The notes under the pieces: generated by a model
Database searches by the model: none
What the model was told of the DNA's origin: nothing
Seen by the model: the letters and a program-made list of their open reading frames with translations, nothing else
Made by a program: the position numbers and the translations under genes
Shown: piece after piece, positions 14,634-20,779 of the stretch
How the letters are laid out: every line of letters begins with the position of its first letter
Position numbering within the stretch: the stretch's first letter is position 1
NCBI GenBank assembly: GCA_016649585.1
Contig: JAENXH010000005.1
Location: 1-20,779, forward strand
Source: Methanosarcinales archaeon
GTDB lineage: Archaea > Halobacteriota > Syntropharchaeia > Alkanophagales > Methanospirareceae
Reading direction: 5' to 3'
Length of the DNA stretch: 20,779 nucleotides

Positions 14634-15275
14634 TTATGCAAACCCTAACAAGTGCCCTATTCCAATGATCAACCCTGAAACTATGAATGCCAGAGCTGTT
14701 AGGTACGCCATGGTAAACAGCGGCCACTTCACTGAATTCGTCTCTCTCCATATCGCCCCGATCGTTGCAACGCAGGGAATATAGATTAAAACGAACGCCA
14801 TGAATGCAAATCCTGTTAGAGGTGTGAACACACCCATACTGACGAGCGCATCGCCCACGGCTTCTTCTCCCGTTCCAAGCAGCATACCATACGTTGCTAC
14901 TACTACCTCCTTCGCGAGGAATCCGAAGATAATCGCAACGCCCGCTATCCAGTCCCAGCCAAATGGTGCGAATATCGGTTCGATGAAGTGACCAAGTCCT
15001 GCTACGTACGATGCCTCGATAATCTCTCCGCCCTCTGTTGCTGCCCATGGATGCCCTGAAAGAAACCAGATTACTATCACTACGGCAAATATGATCGTCC
15101 CCGCTCTTATCAAGAACCATTTGCCCCGCTCCCACATGTGCAGAAGCGTACTCTTCACCGTCGGGACCTGGTAACGAGGCAGTTCAAGCACGAAAGGCGC
15201 GGGTTTTCCTCTGAATAACGTCCTTCTGAATATCAGTGCCATTAATATAGCCAGCGCGATACCAAGCACATACAC
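14634..15275 (-). CDS. feoB: FeoB membrane domain, C-terminal part (frameshifted from 15242-15943)
   Basis: 214 residues that continue the FeoB membrane domain: after MYVLGIALAILM comes FRRTLFRGKPAPFVLELPRYQVP, a set of helices, the second gate motif FLAKEVVVATYGMLLG, and a final helix ending GHLLGFA. The in-frame sequence extends back to about 15290 (T-A-V-F-S-V-Y ahead of V-L-G-I), which is exactly where the preceding piece goes out of frame. The GTG at 15275 is therefore probably not a true start; this piece is the natural continuation of the membrane protein. A single extra G at GCAGG (15291-15292) would join them. Either the gene is broken or the assembly lacks a base. Confidence 0.85.
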   Translation of the reverse strand: MYVLGIALAILMALIFRRTLFRGKPAPFVLELPRYQVPTVKSTLLHMWERGKWFLIRAGTIIFAVVIVIWFLSGHPWAATEGGEIIEASYVAGLGHFIEPIFAPFGWDWIAGVAIIFGFLAKEVVVATYGMLLGTGEEAVGDALVSMGVFTPLTGFAFMAFVLIYIPCVATIGAIWRETNSVKWPLFTMAYLTALAFIVSGLIIGIGHLLGFA

Positions 15276-15943
15276 CGAGAATACCGCAGTCCTGCGGCAT
15301 AGCTACTGCCAAAGATAACGCCTGAAATGAGCACGTACACCGGCAGTCTCGCTCCACAGCTTATTAGTGGGTTCACTAATATCGTGATCATCCTGTCCTT
15401 CTCATTCTCTATACTACGAGTCGCCATAATCGCAGGAATATTACAGCCAAACCCGCACATCATCGGTATAAAAGAGCGACCATGCAGCCCCAATTTATAC
15501 ATGATTCTGTCCATCACGAACGCCGCCCTTGCAAGGTAGCCGCTATCCTCTAATATAGCAAGCGCAAGGAACAACATAAAAATCGGTGGCACAAACACTA
15601 AAACCGAACCAAGTCCGTCGCATAGCCCTCTGGCTACGAAGGATGCCAGATGCGGATTTGCTATCCCCGCCTCTGCTAAGCCTCCGAGCCAGCCAAAAAA
15701 CAGTTTGATCATCATCATGAACGGCTCAGAGAAAGCGAAGGTAAATTGGAAAACAGCCCAGAGCAAAGCCAAAAATATCGGTATCCCAAGCGCCCTGTGC
15801 AGGAAAACATGGTCAAGCATATCGGTAAAAGTCCACTTCTTCTCATCCGTCCTCGTCACTGCCGTCTCTAATATTTTCGCTATCGCTCCGTATCTCCTCT
15901 CTGCGAGAATCACCTCCGGGTCTTCACCCAAAACCGCACTCAT
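15242..15943 (-). CDS. feoB: FeoB membrane domain, N-terminal part
   Basis: Begins MSAVLGEDPEVILAERRY, the segment that follows the GTPase and helical domains in FeoB, then HRALGIPIFL, membrane helices, and the first gate motif CGFGCNIPAIMATR with its two cysteines. Normal FeoB sequence runs to VLISGVIFGSSYAAG; the last 18 residues are out of frame. The ATG at 15943 lies one base after the stop of the GTPase gene, with GGTGA ahead of it, so translation is probably coupled. FeoB imports Fe(II) across the cytoplasmic membrane. Together with 14634-15290 it makes a membrane part of about 435 residues. Confidence 0.85.
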   Translation of the reverse strand: MSAVLGEDPEVILAERRYGAIAKILETAVTRTDEKKWTFTDMLDHVFLHRALGIPIFLALLWAVFQFTFAFSEPFMMMIKLFFGWLGGLAEAGIANPHLASFVARGLCDGLGSVLVFVPPIFMLFLALAILEDSGYLARAAFVMDRIMYKLGLHGRSFIPMMCGFGCNIPAIMATRSIENEKDRMITILVNPLISCGARLPVYVLISGVIFGSSYAAGLRYSRCMCLVSRWLY

Positions 15944-15944
15944 T

Positions 15945-16646
15945 TTATCTCACCATCTCCATGATCTTGTCTCTATACGGACTATCCTCTATCATTTTCA
16001 GCACTTCATCATCCTTTTCTAACACCTTTATCGCAAGCCATCTCAGTGGATACTTGCTTGACAAACTCGTATCCTTACTGATTTCATTCTCCACCTTCTT
16101 TATCAACGCTTCAATGTCATCACCGTATCCCAGCACGACCTTTCTCCTCTTTTCTTTACCCTTCGCTGCCTTCACCACAACCTCTTTCAACTTCTCTACA
16201 CCATCACCCGTGGGTGCAACTGTTGTAACGATCGGCACACCAAGCAATTCAGACAGTTTATCTACCTCTATGTCAATTCCTCGTTCTTTTACTATGTCCC
16301 ACTGGTTCAACGCCACCAAGACATTCGCCTCCAACTCCAGCAGAAGAAGTGTGAGGTAAAGATTCCGCTCCAAATTCGTGCCGTCCACAATGTCAACCAC
16401 CACATCAGGGTTCTCCTTGACGATATAGTCTCGCGCTATCAATTCATCTATTGCATGAGTGGTAAGACTGTAAGTCCCGGGCAAATCAACGATCTCCAGC
16501 GCCTCTCCTTTATACGTGCATTTCCCCGTCTTTTTCTCTACCGTCACACCGGGCCAGTTACCAACATGCTGCTTCAATCCTGTAAGTCGGTTGAAAAGTT
16601 CCGTCTTACCCACATTCGGATTTCCTATCAATGCTACCGTTATCAT
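15945..16646 (-). CDS. feoB: FeoB GTPase domain as a separate protein
   Basis: 233 residues. The G-domain motifs are G1 GNPNVGKT (8-15), G2 around VTVEKKTG, G3 DLPGTYSL and G4 NQWD; the usual FeoB NxxD reads NQWD. The remainder is the helical GDI-like domain (KYPLRWLAIKVLEKDDEV). The frame ends DKIMEMVR-stop, where FeoB would normally continue to its membrane part; that part starts one base later as its own ORF. GAGGAGGTAA precedes the ATG and includes the stop of the previous gene. The GTPase regulates Fe(II) passage through the membrane part. A natural split and a frameshift both fit; the good ribosome site ahead of the second ORF favours a natural split. Confidence 0.88.
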   Translation of the reverse strand: MITVALIGNPNVGKTELFNRLTGLKQHVGNWPGVTVEKKTGKCTYKGEALEIVDLPGTYSLTTHAIDELIARDYIVKENPDVVVDIVDGTNLERNLYLTLLLLELEANVLVALNQWDIVKERGIDIEVDKLSELLGVPIVTTVAPTGDGVEKLKEVVVKAAKGKEKRRKVVLGYGDDIEALIKKVENEISKDTSLSSKYPLRWLAIKVLEKDDEVLKMIEDSPYRDKIMEMVR

Positions 16647-16652
16647 CTCTAT

Positions 16653-17075
16653 TTACCTCCTCTCACGCACCATTATCCTCATTGCGACTCCTCTACCAAG
16701 CGCAATTCGTGCATCTCGCACCCCAATAAGCATCGGTCCCGGTGGACAGGACGCCAGAACTTTTACTCTTGCTGATGGTGTGAAGCCCATATCCGAAAGA
16801 CGCTGTAGCATCCCCCTTCCTCCTCTCATCTCCACTATCTCTCCTTCATCACCCACGGAAAGAGCTGTTAAAGGCATTACCGCCTTCAAGTCCTTGCCGT
16901 GCTCCATCAAATCATGTAAGCGCTCATCCACTTCTTCCAGATGCTTAACCGCGCTTCCTTCAAGTTCGGTACGATGCGCTTTTATTACATGCTCTACATC
17001 GTCATGAACATGCTCTATGTCCTTGCATAGATGGTCAATTGACCCACCACCGAAAATTCTACTCCTGCTTCTCAC
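16653..17075 (-). CDS. FeoA-domain protein with helical N-terminus
   Basis: 140 residues from the GTG at 17075, which overlaps the feoA stop (GTGA) and has GAGGTGG five bases ahead; an in-frame ATG at 17093 would add six residues. The C-terminal 75 residues are a FeoA/SH3-like domain (LTALSVGDEGEIVEMRGG, LQRLSDMGFTPSARVKVL, VAMRIMV). The N-terminal half is helical and rich in His and Glu (DIEHVHDDVEHVIKAH, KHLEEVDERLHDLMEHG). That pattern resembles the dimerisation/metal region of DtxR-family regulators, but no DNA-binding helix-turn-helix is present. It could modulate FeoB or sense metal; this is inference. Second gene of the feo run. Confidence 0.8.
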   Translation of the reverse strand: MRSRSRIFGGGSIDHLCKDIEHVHDDVEHVIKAHRTELEGSAVKHLEEVDERLHDLMEHGKDLKAVMPLTALSVGDEGEIVEMRGGRGMLQRLSDMGFTPSARVKVLASCPPGPMLIGVRDARIALGRGVAMRIMVRERR

Positions 17076-17308
17076 TCTTCCACCTCTAACCATACATTCT
17101 CTGCCTCCTCCCTCCGTAACGTCAGGTTATACCCTTTCAAAAGGAATTCCACGGGGTCGCCAAGTGGAGCATTTCTCACCAGCTCTATCTTTGCACCCCT
17201 CACGATACCCATATCCATTATCCGTCTTCGTAAAGCACCACCGCCTCCAACACGAATTACTTCTCCTTTTTCACCTGCGTCCAGATCTCTCAACCGCTTC
17301 TCCACCAT
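17072..17308 (-). CDS. feoA: FeoA
   Basis: 78 residues, the standard size of FeoA, an SH3-like cytoplasmic protein needed for FeoB-driven Fe(II) uptake. Family features are LRDLDAGEKGEVIRVGGGG, LRRRIMDMGIVRGAKIELV and LTLRREEAENVWLEV. It is the first gene of the run; the ATG at 17308 follows an A-rich leader. Three CCTAACTT repeats lie 28-121 bases upstream. Confidence 0.93.
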   Translation of the reverse strand: MVEKRLRDLDAGEKGEVIRVGGGGALRRRIMDMGIVRGAKIELVRNAPLGDPVEFLLKGYNLTLRREEAENVWLEVEE

Positions 17309-17332
17309 TTTTTCTTCTCTATCTCTACTTTA

Positions 17333-17429
17333 AAGTTAGGAATACAAAAATCCTTCCCTGAAAATATTCGGTTTTGCTAAAGGAACCTAAATAAGTTAGG
17401 GTTTGAGATAAAAGTCGAATAAAGTTAGG
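17333..17429 (-). promoter_or_regulatory. Putative DtxR-type operator cluster for feo
   Basis: Read toward feoA, CCTAACTT occurs three times with start-to-start spacing of 29 and 60 bases. TTAGG/CCTAA half-sites are what DtxR/IdeR-family repressors recognise, and the copy nearest feoA runs into CTTTAAAG, a possible TATA box, so a bound repressor would block initiation. Confidence 0.5.
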
Positions 17430-17562
17430 ATTTTCGGCATCCGCCTCAGAGTTAACTATCTTTAAAAGAGAACGTTTGTCGTATTTTTCACACTTTATTG
17501 CCGTGGAACGCCCTATGAATGAAAACCCTCACCATTTCTTTTTTGATGGTCGCGTGAAAAAC

Positions 17563-17586
17563 GGAATGTTTATATACTCCGAAATT
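17563..17586 (+). promoter_or_regulatory. marC promoter element
   Basis: GGAATG-TTTATATA-CTCCGAAATT, with the TATA core near 17569-17576. Differs from 10174-10197 at only three of 24 positions. marC begins 89 bases downstream. Confidence 0.5.
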
Positions 17587-17674
17587 TAGGTCATTAAGTG
17601 CAAAATAGTATGCAGACAGGGAAAAATTACAATCAATCAATAATTCCAAACTAAAAAATAGGGGAGGGGAAAAT

Positions 17675-18343
17675 ATGGTCGATTTCGTTCTATCCGTAGA
17701 GTTCATCACTGGTGCGATTATCTCTATCCTTGTAATATCAAATCCGCTTTCAACCTCCGCGATATTCATTGCACTTACCGAAACAATGACGCCTAAACAA
17801 AAGCAAGAAATCATTAAAAGGGCGTTAAAATACTCAGCGGGGATACTGGTTTTCTTCTCGATGACGGGGTTATTTCTTTTCCAACTTTTCGGATTCTCGA
17901 TTGGGGCGTTCAGAATCGCCGGCGGTGTGCTACTCTTCACAACCGCAGTGACTATGCTCAATCCCAAGACGAGCCATGAAGAAGCGGGTGATGCCACCGA
18001 TAACATCGCACTTATACCGCTATCAATTCCATTTATCGCTGGCCCTGGCACCATCGTAACCGTGGTGGTGCTAATCGCTGAGGCTGAGAAGATACGGGAT
18101 TCTCAGGATTTCTCCACTGGTATATTGTGTATTCTGGGCGTCTATATAGGAATTACCATCTGCATTGGCATATCTTATATAATGATGTCCAGGTCAGATG
18201 CCATTGACAAACGACTCAAGGAAGGCGGTCGTAAAGTGGTCACAAAGGTCATGGGGCTTATCGTGATGGCCATCGCCATCCAGTTCATTATCAACGGAAT
18301 CAAGGACGTTTTGCCGGAATTTATTGCCATTGCCGGCGCTTAA
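17675..18343 (+). CDS. MarC-family membrane protein
   Basis: 222 residues, the usual size of MarC/UPF0056 proteins, with six membrane helices (about 8-28, 45-67, 72-92, 112-134, 145-167, 190-215). Family marks are the early LVISNPLSTSAIFIALTE, GFSIGAFRIAGGVLLF and the central IPLSIPFIAGPGTI. Despite the name, MarC is not shown to be a drug exporter, and its substrate is unknown. The strong GGGGAGGGG ribosome site is six bases ahead of the ATG. It is divergent from the feo run, but I see no TTAGG-type site on its own side. Confidence 0.92.
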   Translation: MVDFVLSVEFITGAIISILVISNPLSTSAIFIALTETMTPKQKQEIIKRALKYSAGILVFFSMTGLFLFQLFGFSIGAFRIAGGVLLFTTAVTMLNPKTSHEEAGDATDNIALIPLSIPFIAGPGTIVTVVVLIAEAEKIRDSQDFSTGILCILGVYIGITICIGISYIMMSRSDAIDKRLKEGGRKVVTKVMGLIVMAIAIQFIINGIKDVLPEFIAIAGA

Positions 18344-18427
18344 TAATCCACGGAAACATAATTAGCAGGAAAATATTTTTGCTCTTAATATCAATCATTT
18401 TTATCATCATTCATAATTCACGCCCTA

Positions 18428-18693
18428 TTAAACCTGTATAAAATACTTCACCTCTTTGCTCAGCTCAACCAACGCGAACAAATTTCCCTTTGCTAAAATA
18501 CTCATAAATTCGTTCCGATTAAGATATTCGGCAGTAGCAAAAAGAATTCTACCTGATTTCAATACCCTGTTGTAGTTAGTTACTCCAATAGTTTCTCCTT
18601 GTCACTTATCATTTGAAGCACATCGAACAACAACACAGCATCCACACTCCCGTCTGGTAACCCGGTATCTCTGCACGAACGAGAGAATCGTTT
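18428..18693 (-). pseudogene. Methyltransferase gene fragment, frameshifted
   Basis: Reading leftward, one frame gives DTGLPDGSVDAVLLFDVLQM then ISDKEKLLE and a stop (near 18580); another frame then gives NYNRVLKSGRILFATAEYL, NRNEFMSILAKGNLFALVEL and a stop at 18428. Together these match the second half of a class I SAM-dependent methyltransferase (motif IV-like S-V-D-A-V-L-L-F-D-V-L and the R-V-L-K-x-G-G strand, here S-G-R). The N-terminal SAM-binding half is missing, as dtxR begins directly upstream. The break lies at about 18575-18585. It is a decayed gene end. Confidence 0.72.
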
Positions 18694-18726
18694 TGATAGT
18701 AGTTAGAGATTCTTTTCTTTAAAACC

Positions 18727-18745
18727 CCTAAATAAGTTCGGGTTT
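18727..18745. repeat. Copy of the feo-promoter sequence at the dtxR 3' end
   Basis: CCTAAATAAGTTCGGGTTT matches 18 of 19 bases with 17386-17404 in the feo control region. Here it overlaps the dtxR stop codon. Both copies can form a short hairpin (AACC...GGTT). It could be a repressor site, a terminator stem or a dispersed repeat. Confidence 0.45.
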
Positions 18746-19220
18746 AGCGAAAGAACCGAGGACCTTTTGCTTCTTGCTTCTCCGCTTCGCAGGGATGCAC
18801 CCCGGTCTCACAGAACGTTTCGAAGTGTTCAAGCCATTGCGGATAATCCGGTGCGGACTTCACGAACCGCACGAAATTTTTCAGCTGCCCTATCGTTTCA
18901 GGCTCCAATTCGTGCTCGATTATGCACGCATCTCTATCCGCTATCTTCTCCGGCACCTTTATTATTTCCAGAAACGCTCTTATCGTCTCATGTCGGTCTT
19001 TAACAACACTCGCTATCTCTCTCCCTTTCGGGGTTAATCTCACACCCTCGTATTTTCGATATTCAACAAGAGCCATATCGTCCAGCCTCTTTAACATCTC
19101 CACAACGCTTGGAGGTTTTATATTTAAAGCCGATGCGATATCCTTTGTCCTCGTGTGTCCTTTACGTTCTGCGATGTTCAGAATCGCTTCGAGATAATCT
19201 TCCGCTTTTCTGCTTAACAT
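18744..19220 (-). CDS. DtxR-family metal-dependent repressor
   Basis: 158 residues from the ATG at 19220; a TTG two codons earlier (19226) is possible. Residues about 1-65 form the winged helix-turn-helix (YLEAILNIAERKGHTRTKDI, PSVVEMLKRLDDMALVEYR). The dimerisation/metal part follows, with RHETIRAFL and DACIIEHELEPE. The metal-site Cys-x-x-Glu-His (C-I-I-E-H) is the DtxR/IdeR type; manganese sensors of the MntR type have Glu at the Cys position, so Fe(II) is the likelier effector. The C-terminal SH3 domain is absent, replaced by a Cys/His-containing tail (HFETFCETGVHPCEAEK). It probably represses itself and the feo run through TTAGG-type sites. Confidence 0.92.
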   Translation of the reverse strand: MLSRKAEDYLEAILNIAERKGHTRTKDIASALNIKPPSVVEMLKRLDDMALVEYRKYEGVRLTPKGREIASVVKDRHETIRAFLEIIKVPEKIADRDACIIEHELEPETIGQLKNFVRFVKSAPDYPQWLEHFETFCETGVHPCEAEKQEAKGPRFFR

Positions 19221-19236
19221 ACCCAATAATATTTAT

Positions 19237-19248
19237 TAGGGCGCCCTA
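19237..19248. promoter_or_regulatory. Palindromic operator in the dtxR promoter
   Basis: TAGGGCGCCCTA is a perfect 12-base palindrome; with flanking bases it reads TTAGGGCGCCCTATAA and contains TTAGG facing CCTA. It lies 17-28 bases ahead of the dtxR ATG, next to the TATA-like TTATAG, so a dimer bound here would block the promoter. Confidence 0.6.
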
Positions 19249-19341
19249 TAACTAATGGTTTCGTATTTGAATTTCACAACCTAAAAGTTTACTATGCTAT
19301 ACAACCATACAAACGTTAGCAATACAGGAAGAGTGGTTAAG

Positions 19342-20469
19342 ATGGTATCCGCGCAGACGAAGGAAAAGACAATATGTTTCGACCTCGAAGGACCGTTATC
19401 CCCACAAGACAATGCTTACGAAGTAATGAAACTCATGGGAGAAGAAGGTGCTGCTATTTTCGAGGTGATCAGCCGGTATGACGACATTATATCCCTTGAG
19501 GGGAGGAAAGGCTACGAGCCAGGGGATACGCTTGCCTTGATCGTGCCGTTCTTTCTGGCGCATGACATAACCGAAGAGGATATAAGGCGGGTATCCGCGC
19601 GTGCAAAGATAATAGACGGTGCGGAATACCTGTTTGAGCAGTTACAGGCTGAAGATTGGGACATCTACATCATATCAACGAGTTACGAGCAGCATGCTTA
19701 TAACATCGGTCATCAACTGGGCGTCCCTGAAGACCATATCATCTGCACAAACCTTTCTTTAAAACTTTTAAGAAAAGTTTTATCAAAAACGCTTCGCGAA
19801 AAGAACGCTTTACCAAAGAAATATTTAGATAGCGTAAAAAAAGCGGAAGATGACATACTTGCGCTTCATTCAGACCTTGATAGCGACGATACGGATCGGA
19901 TAGTGAACCGTCTGGATGAGTTCTTTTTCCAGCAACTGCCTGCTTTGGGCTTTGATGTCTTTTCCACACGGGTGATAGGCGGTGAACGGAAAGCCGATGC
20001 AATACGAGCGATAGCTGAAGAAAAGGGGATTGCGTTACGCGATATAATCGCGGTGGGCGACAGCATTACGGATTATAAGATGCTGAACGAGGTTGCAGCG
20101 CACGATGGTGTCGCGGTTGTTTTCAATGGTAACGAGTATGCTGTTCCGTATGCCAATGTCGGGCTTGCATCTGTTGATATTCGGTTTCTTTGTCTGGTAT
20201 GCGAAGCGTTTGAACGAGGCGGGAAAGTAGCTGTGATGGACGTGGTGACGGACTGGGAAGCGAATCTAAAGGAGTTTGAAGCAAATCCTGCGAATATTCC
20301 TGATAGCGTTATTACAGCGGATATAAAGGAGTTTGTAGCTACCCAAAAGATACCGGTTCCTTATTTCCATAATCTTGAACGCGCAGACGCAAGAAAGAAA
20401 GATGAGGTAATAAAAATACATAAGCAATTCCGGATGCAGGTGCGAGAAGACGCGGGTAAGCTGGGATGA
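19342..20469 (+). CDS. HAD-family protein, EhaR-like
   Basis: 375 residues from the ATG at 19342; an in-frame ATG at 19294 would add 16 residues that look unlike coding sequence and sit close to the promoter region. HAD motifs are I FDLEGPLS (the usual second Asp is Glu), II IISTS, III Lys in GGERKAD, and IV VGDSITD. Similar archaeal proteins are annotated as energy-converting hydrogenase A subunit R; no other eha genes are here and the reaction is unknown. Around residues 139-158 the sequence LSLKLLRKVLSKTLREKNAL is unusually Lys/Leu-rich and is encoded by a strong palindrome (19760-19782), suggesting an in-frame insertion. Confidence 0.85.
   Translation: MVSAQTKEKTICFDLEGPLSPQDNAYEVMKLMGEEGAAIFEVISRYDDIISLEGRKGYEPGDTLALIVPFFLAHDITEEDIRRVSARAKIIDGAEYLFEQLQAEDWDIYIISTSYEQHAYNIGHQLGVPEDHIICTNLSLKLLRKVLSKTLREKNALPKKYLDSVKKAEDDILALHSDLDSDDTDRIVNRLDEFFFQQLPALGFDVFSTRVIGGERKADAIRAIAEEKGIALRDIIAVGDSITDYKMLNEVAAHDGVAVVFNGNEYAVPYANVGLASVDIRFLCLVCEAFERGGKVAVMDVVTDWEANLKEFEANPANIPDSVITADIKEFVATQKIPVPYFHNLERADARKKDEVIKIHKQFRMQVREDAGKLG
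19760..19782. repeat. In-frame palindrome within the HAD gene
   Basis: TAAAACTTTT and AAAAGTTTTA form perfect 10-base arms around the loop AAG. A second palindrome, TTCGCGAA, follows within 20 bases. The region is A+T-richer than the rest of the gene yet keeps the reading frame. Confidence 0.65.
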
Positions 20470-20598
20470 AAACGTCTGACAGCTTTCCAATGTGAAAAAA
20501 ATCTGGATCTACTATTTTGTGTTGAATGCTTAGAACTTTTATCCGCACTCTGCAACGCAATCAAATCAAAAGTTGTATATAAAGTGACAGAGTTTATT
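20470..20598. promoter_or_regulatory. Gap with promoter for the TPR gene
   Basis: No gene. TGTATATAAA at 20574-20583 is a clear TATA box; the expected start near 20605 coincides with an ATG (20605), pointing to a leaderless message. Confidence 0.5.
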
Positions 20599-20779
20599 AT
20601 GGTCATGAGCAAAGAAAAAGAGCTGGCAGGGATAGAGATAGAAGAGGGGAAGACTGCCGAGGATCTGCTGCTTGTCGGAGAAGAATGCCTTGCGGAAGGG
20701 AAATTTGAAGAGGCAATAGAAAATTATTTGTATAAATCAATACAAAAAGATAAACATCCTTGCATATGTCTAATTAATT
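20599..20779 (+). CDS. TPR-repeat protein, 5' part only
   Basis: Open from ATG 20599 (or ATG 20605) to the window edge, at least 58 residues with no stop. Residues about 18-50, AEDLLLVGEECLAEGKFEEAIENYLYKSI, have the tetratricopeptide pattern (small residue, Gly at position 8, Ala at 20), so a protein-binding scaffold is likely. The rest lies beyond the window, and its other domains cannot be judged. Confidence 0.75.
   Translation, partial: MVMSKEKELAGIEIEEGKTAEDLLLVGEECLAEGKFEEAIENYLYKSIQKDKHPCICLIN

Larger units (their letters stand above)
17309..17674. promoter_or_regulatory. Divergent feo/marC control region
   Basis: No gene. The feo side holds three AAGTTAGG copies (17333-17340, 17393-17400, 17422-17429), the middle one paired with CCTAA (17386-17390) as an inverted repeat. 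The marC side holds the shared 24-base promoter element (17563-17586) and a strong GGGGAGGGG ribosome site (17661-17669). Confidence 0.6.

Noticed and set aside
14626..15135. A 169-codon minus-strand frame overlapping feoB
   Set aside because: It is another frame of the FeoB membrane part and lacks hydrophobic segments or any family match.
1..20779. tRNA, rRNA, CRISPR array, insertion sequence or integrase
   Set aside because: I found no cloverleaf-type sequence, no regularly spaced repeats outside the HEAT gene, and no transposase-like protein.

Overview
The window looks like chromosomal DNA from a euryarchaeon of the methanogen / anaerobic methane-oxidiser type. The evidence is archaeal gene families (archaeal-type cytidylate kinase, RtcB RNA ligase, a fused hexulose-6-phosphate synthase/RraA protein, an EhaR-like HAD protein), TATA boxes 20-35 bases ahead of many starts, short or absent leaders, and oligo-T ends. 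A Methanophagales/ANME-1-like host would fit, but that is inference; no marker gene here settles it. I see no rRNA, tRNA, CRISPR array or intact insertion sequence.

Layout. 1-3348 (+): a small secreted protein (possibly SCP2-like), then a tight run of leuD/hacB-like dehydratase small subunit, rtcB and cmk, with cmk starting directly after the rtcB stop. 3402-4840 (-): an M48 protease of the HtpX family carrying an EF-hand-like calcium loop, and a DUF4389 membrane protein. 5065-6080 (+): an AIM24-family protein followed by a frameshifted scrap of a dnaK 3' end. 6073-9752 (-): a run read leftward that starts with the HPS-RraA fusion and continues through an unknown 139-aa protein, a HEAT-repeat protein with very recent repeat duplications, and a membrane-anchored coiled-coil protein; the last three are accessory-looking and unrecognised as a set. 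9836-12806: a 77-aa protein, an exported bactofilin-like membrane protein, a PaaI-type thioesterase, a 158-aa unknown and a 4-oxalocrotonate-tautomerase-like protein. 13161-13994 (+): a G+C-richer polysaccharide deacetylase, perhaps acquired.

14183-19226 is an iron-handling block. Reading leftward from 17308: feoA, a second FeoA-domain protein with a helical N-terminus, feoB split into a GTPase gene and a membrane gene (the latter broken again by an apparent 1-base frameshift near 15290), and a small four-helix membrane protein. Three copies of AAGTTAGG (CCTAACTT in the feo direction) lie ahead of feoA. A DtxR-family repressor (18744-19220, -) with a DtxR-type Cys-x-x-Glu-His metal site has a perfect 12-bp palindrome, TAGGGCGCCCTA, over its own promoter. 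marC (17675-18343, +) is divergent from feo, and a broken methyltransferase gene fills the gap between marC and dtxR. The simplest model is that the repressor senses Fe(II) and controls itself and the feo operon through TTAGG-type half-sites.

19342-20469 (+) is an EhaR-like HAD protein with a possible in-frame palindromic insertion, and the window ends inside a TPR protein gene. No complete novel system is proven. The best candidates for new biology are the unknown trio at 6073-8423, the feo/DtxR arrangement, the EF-hand in the protease, and the in-frame palindrome in the HAD gene.
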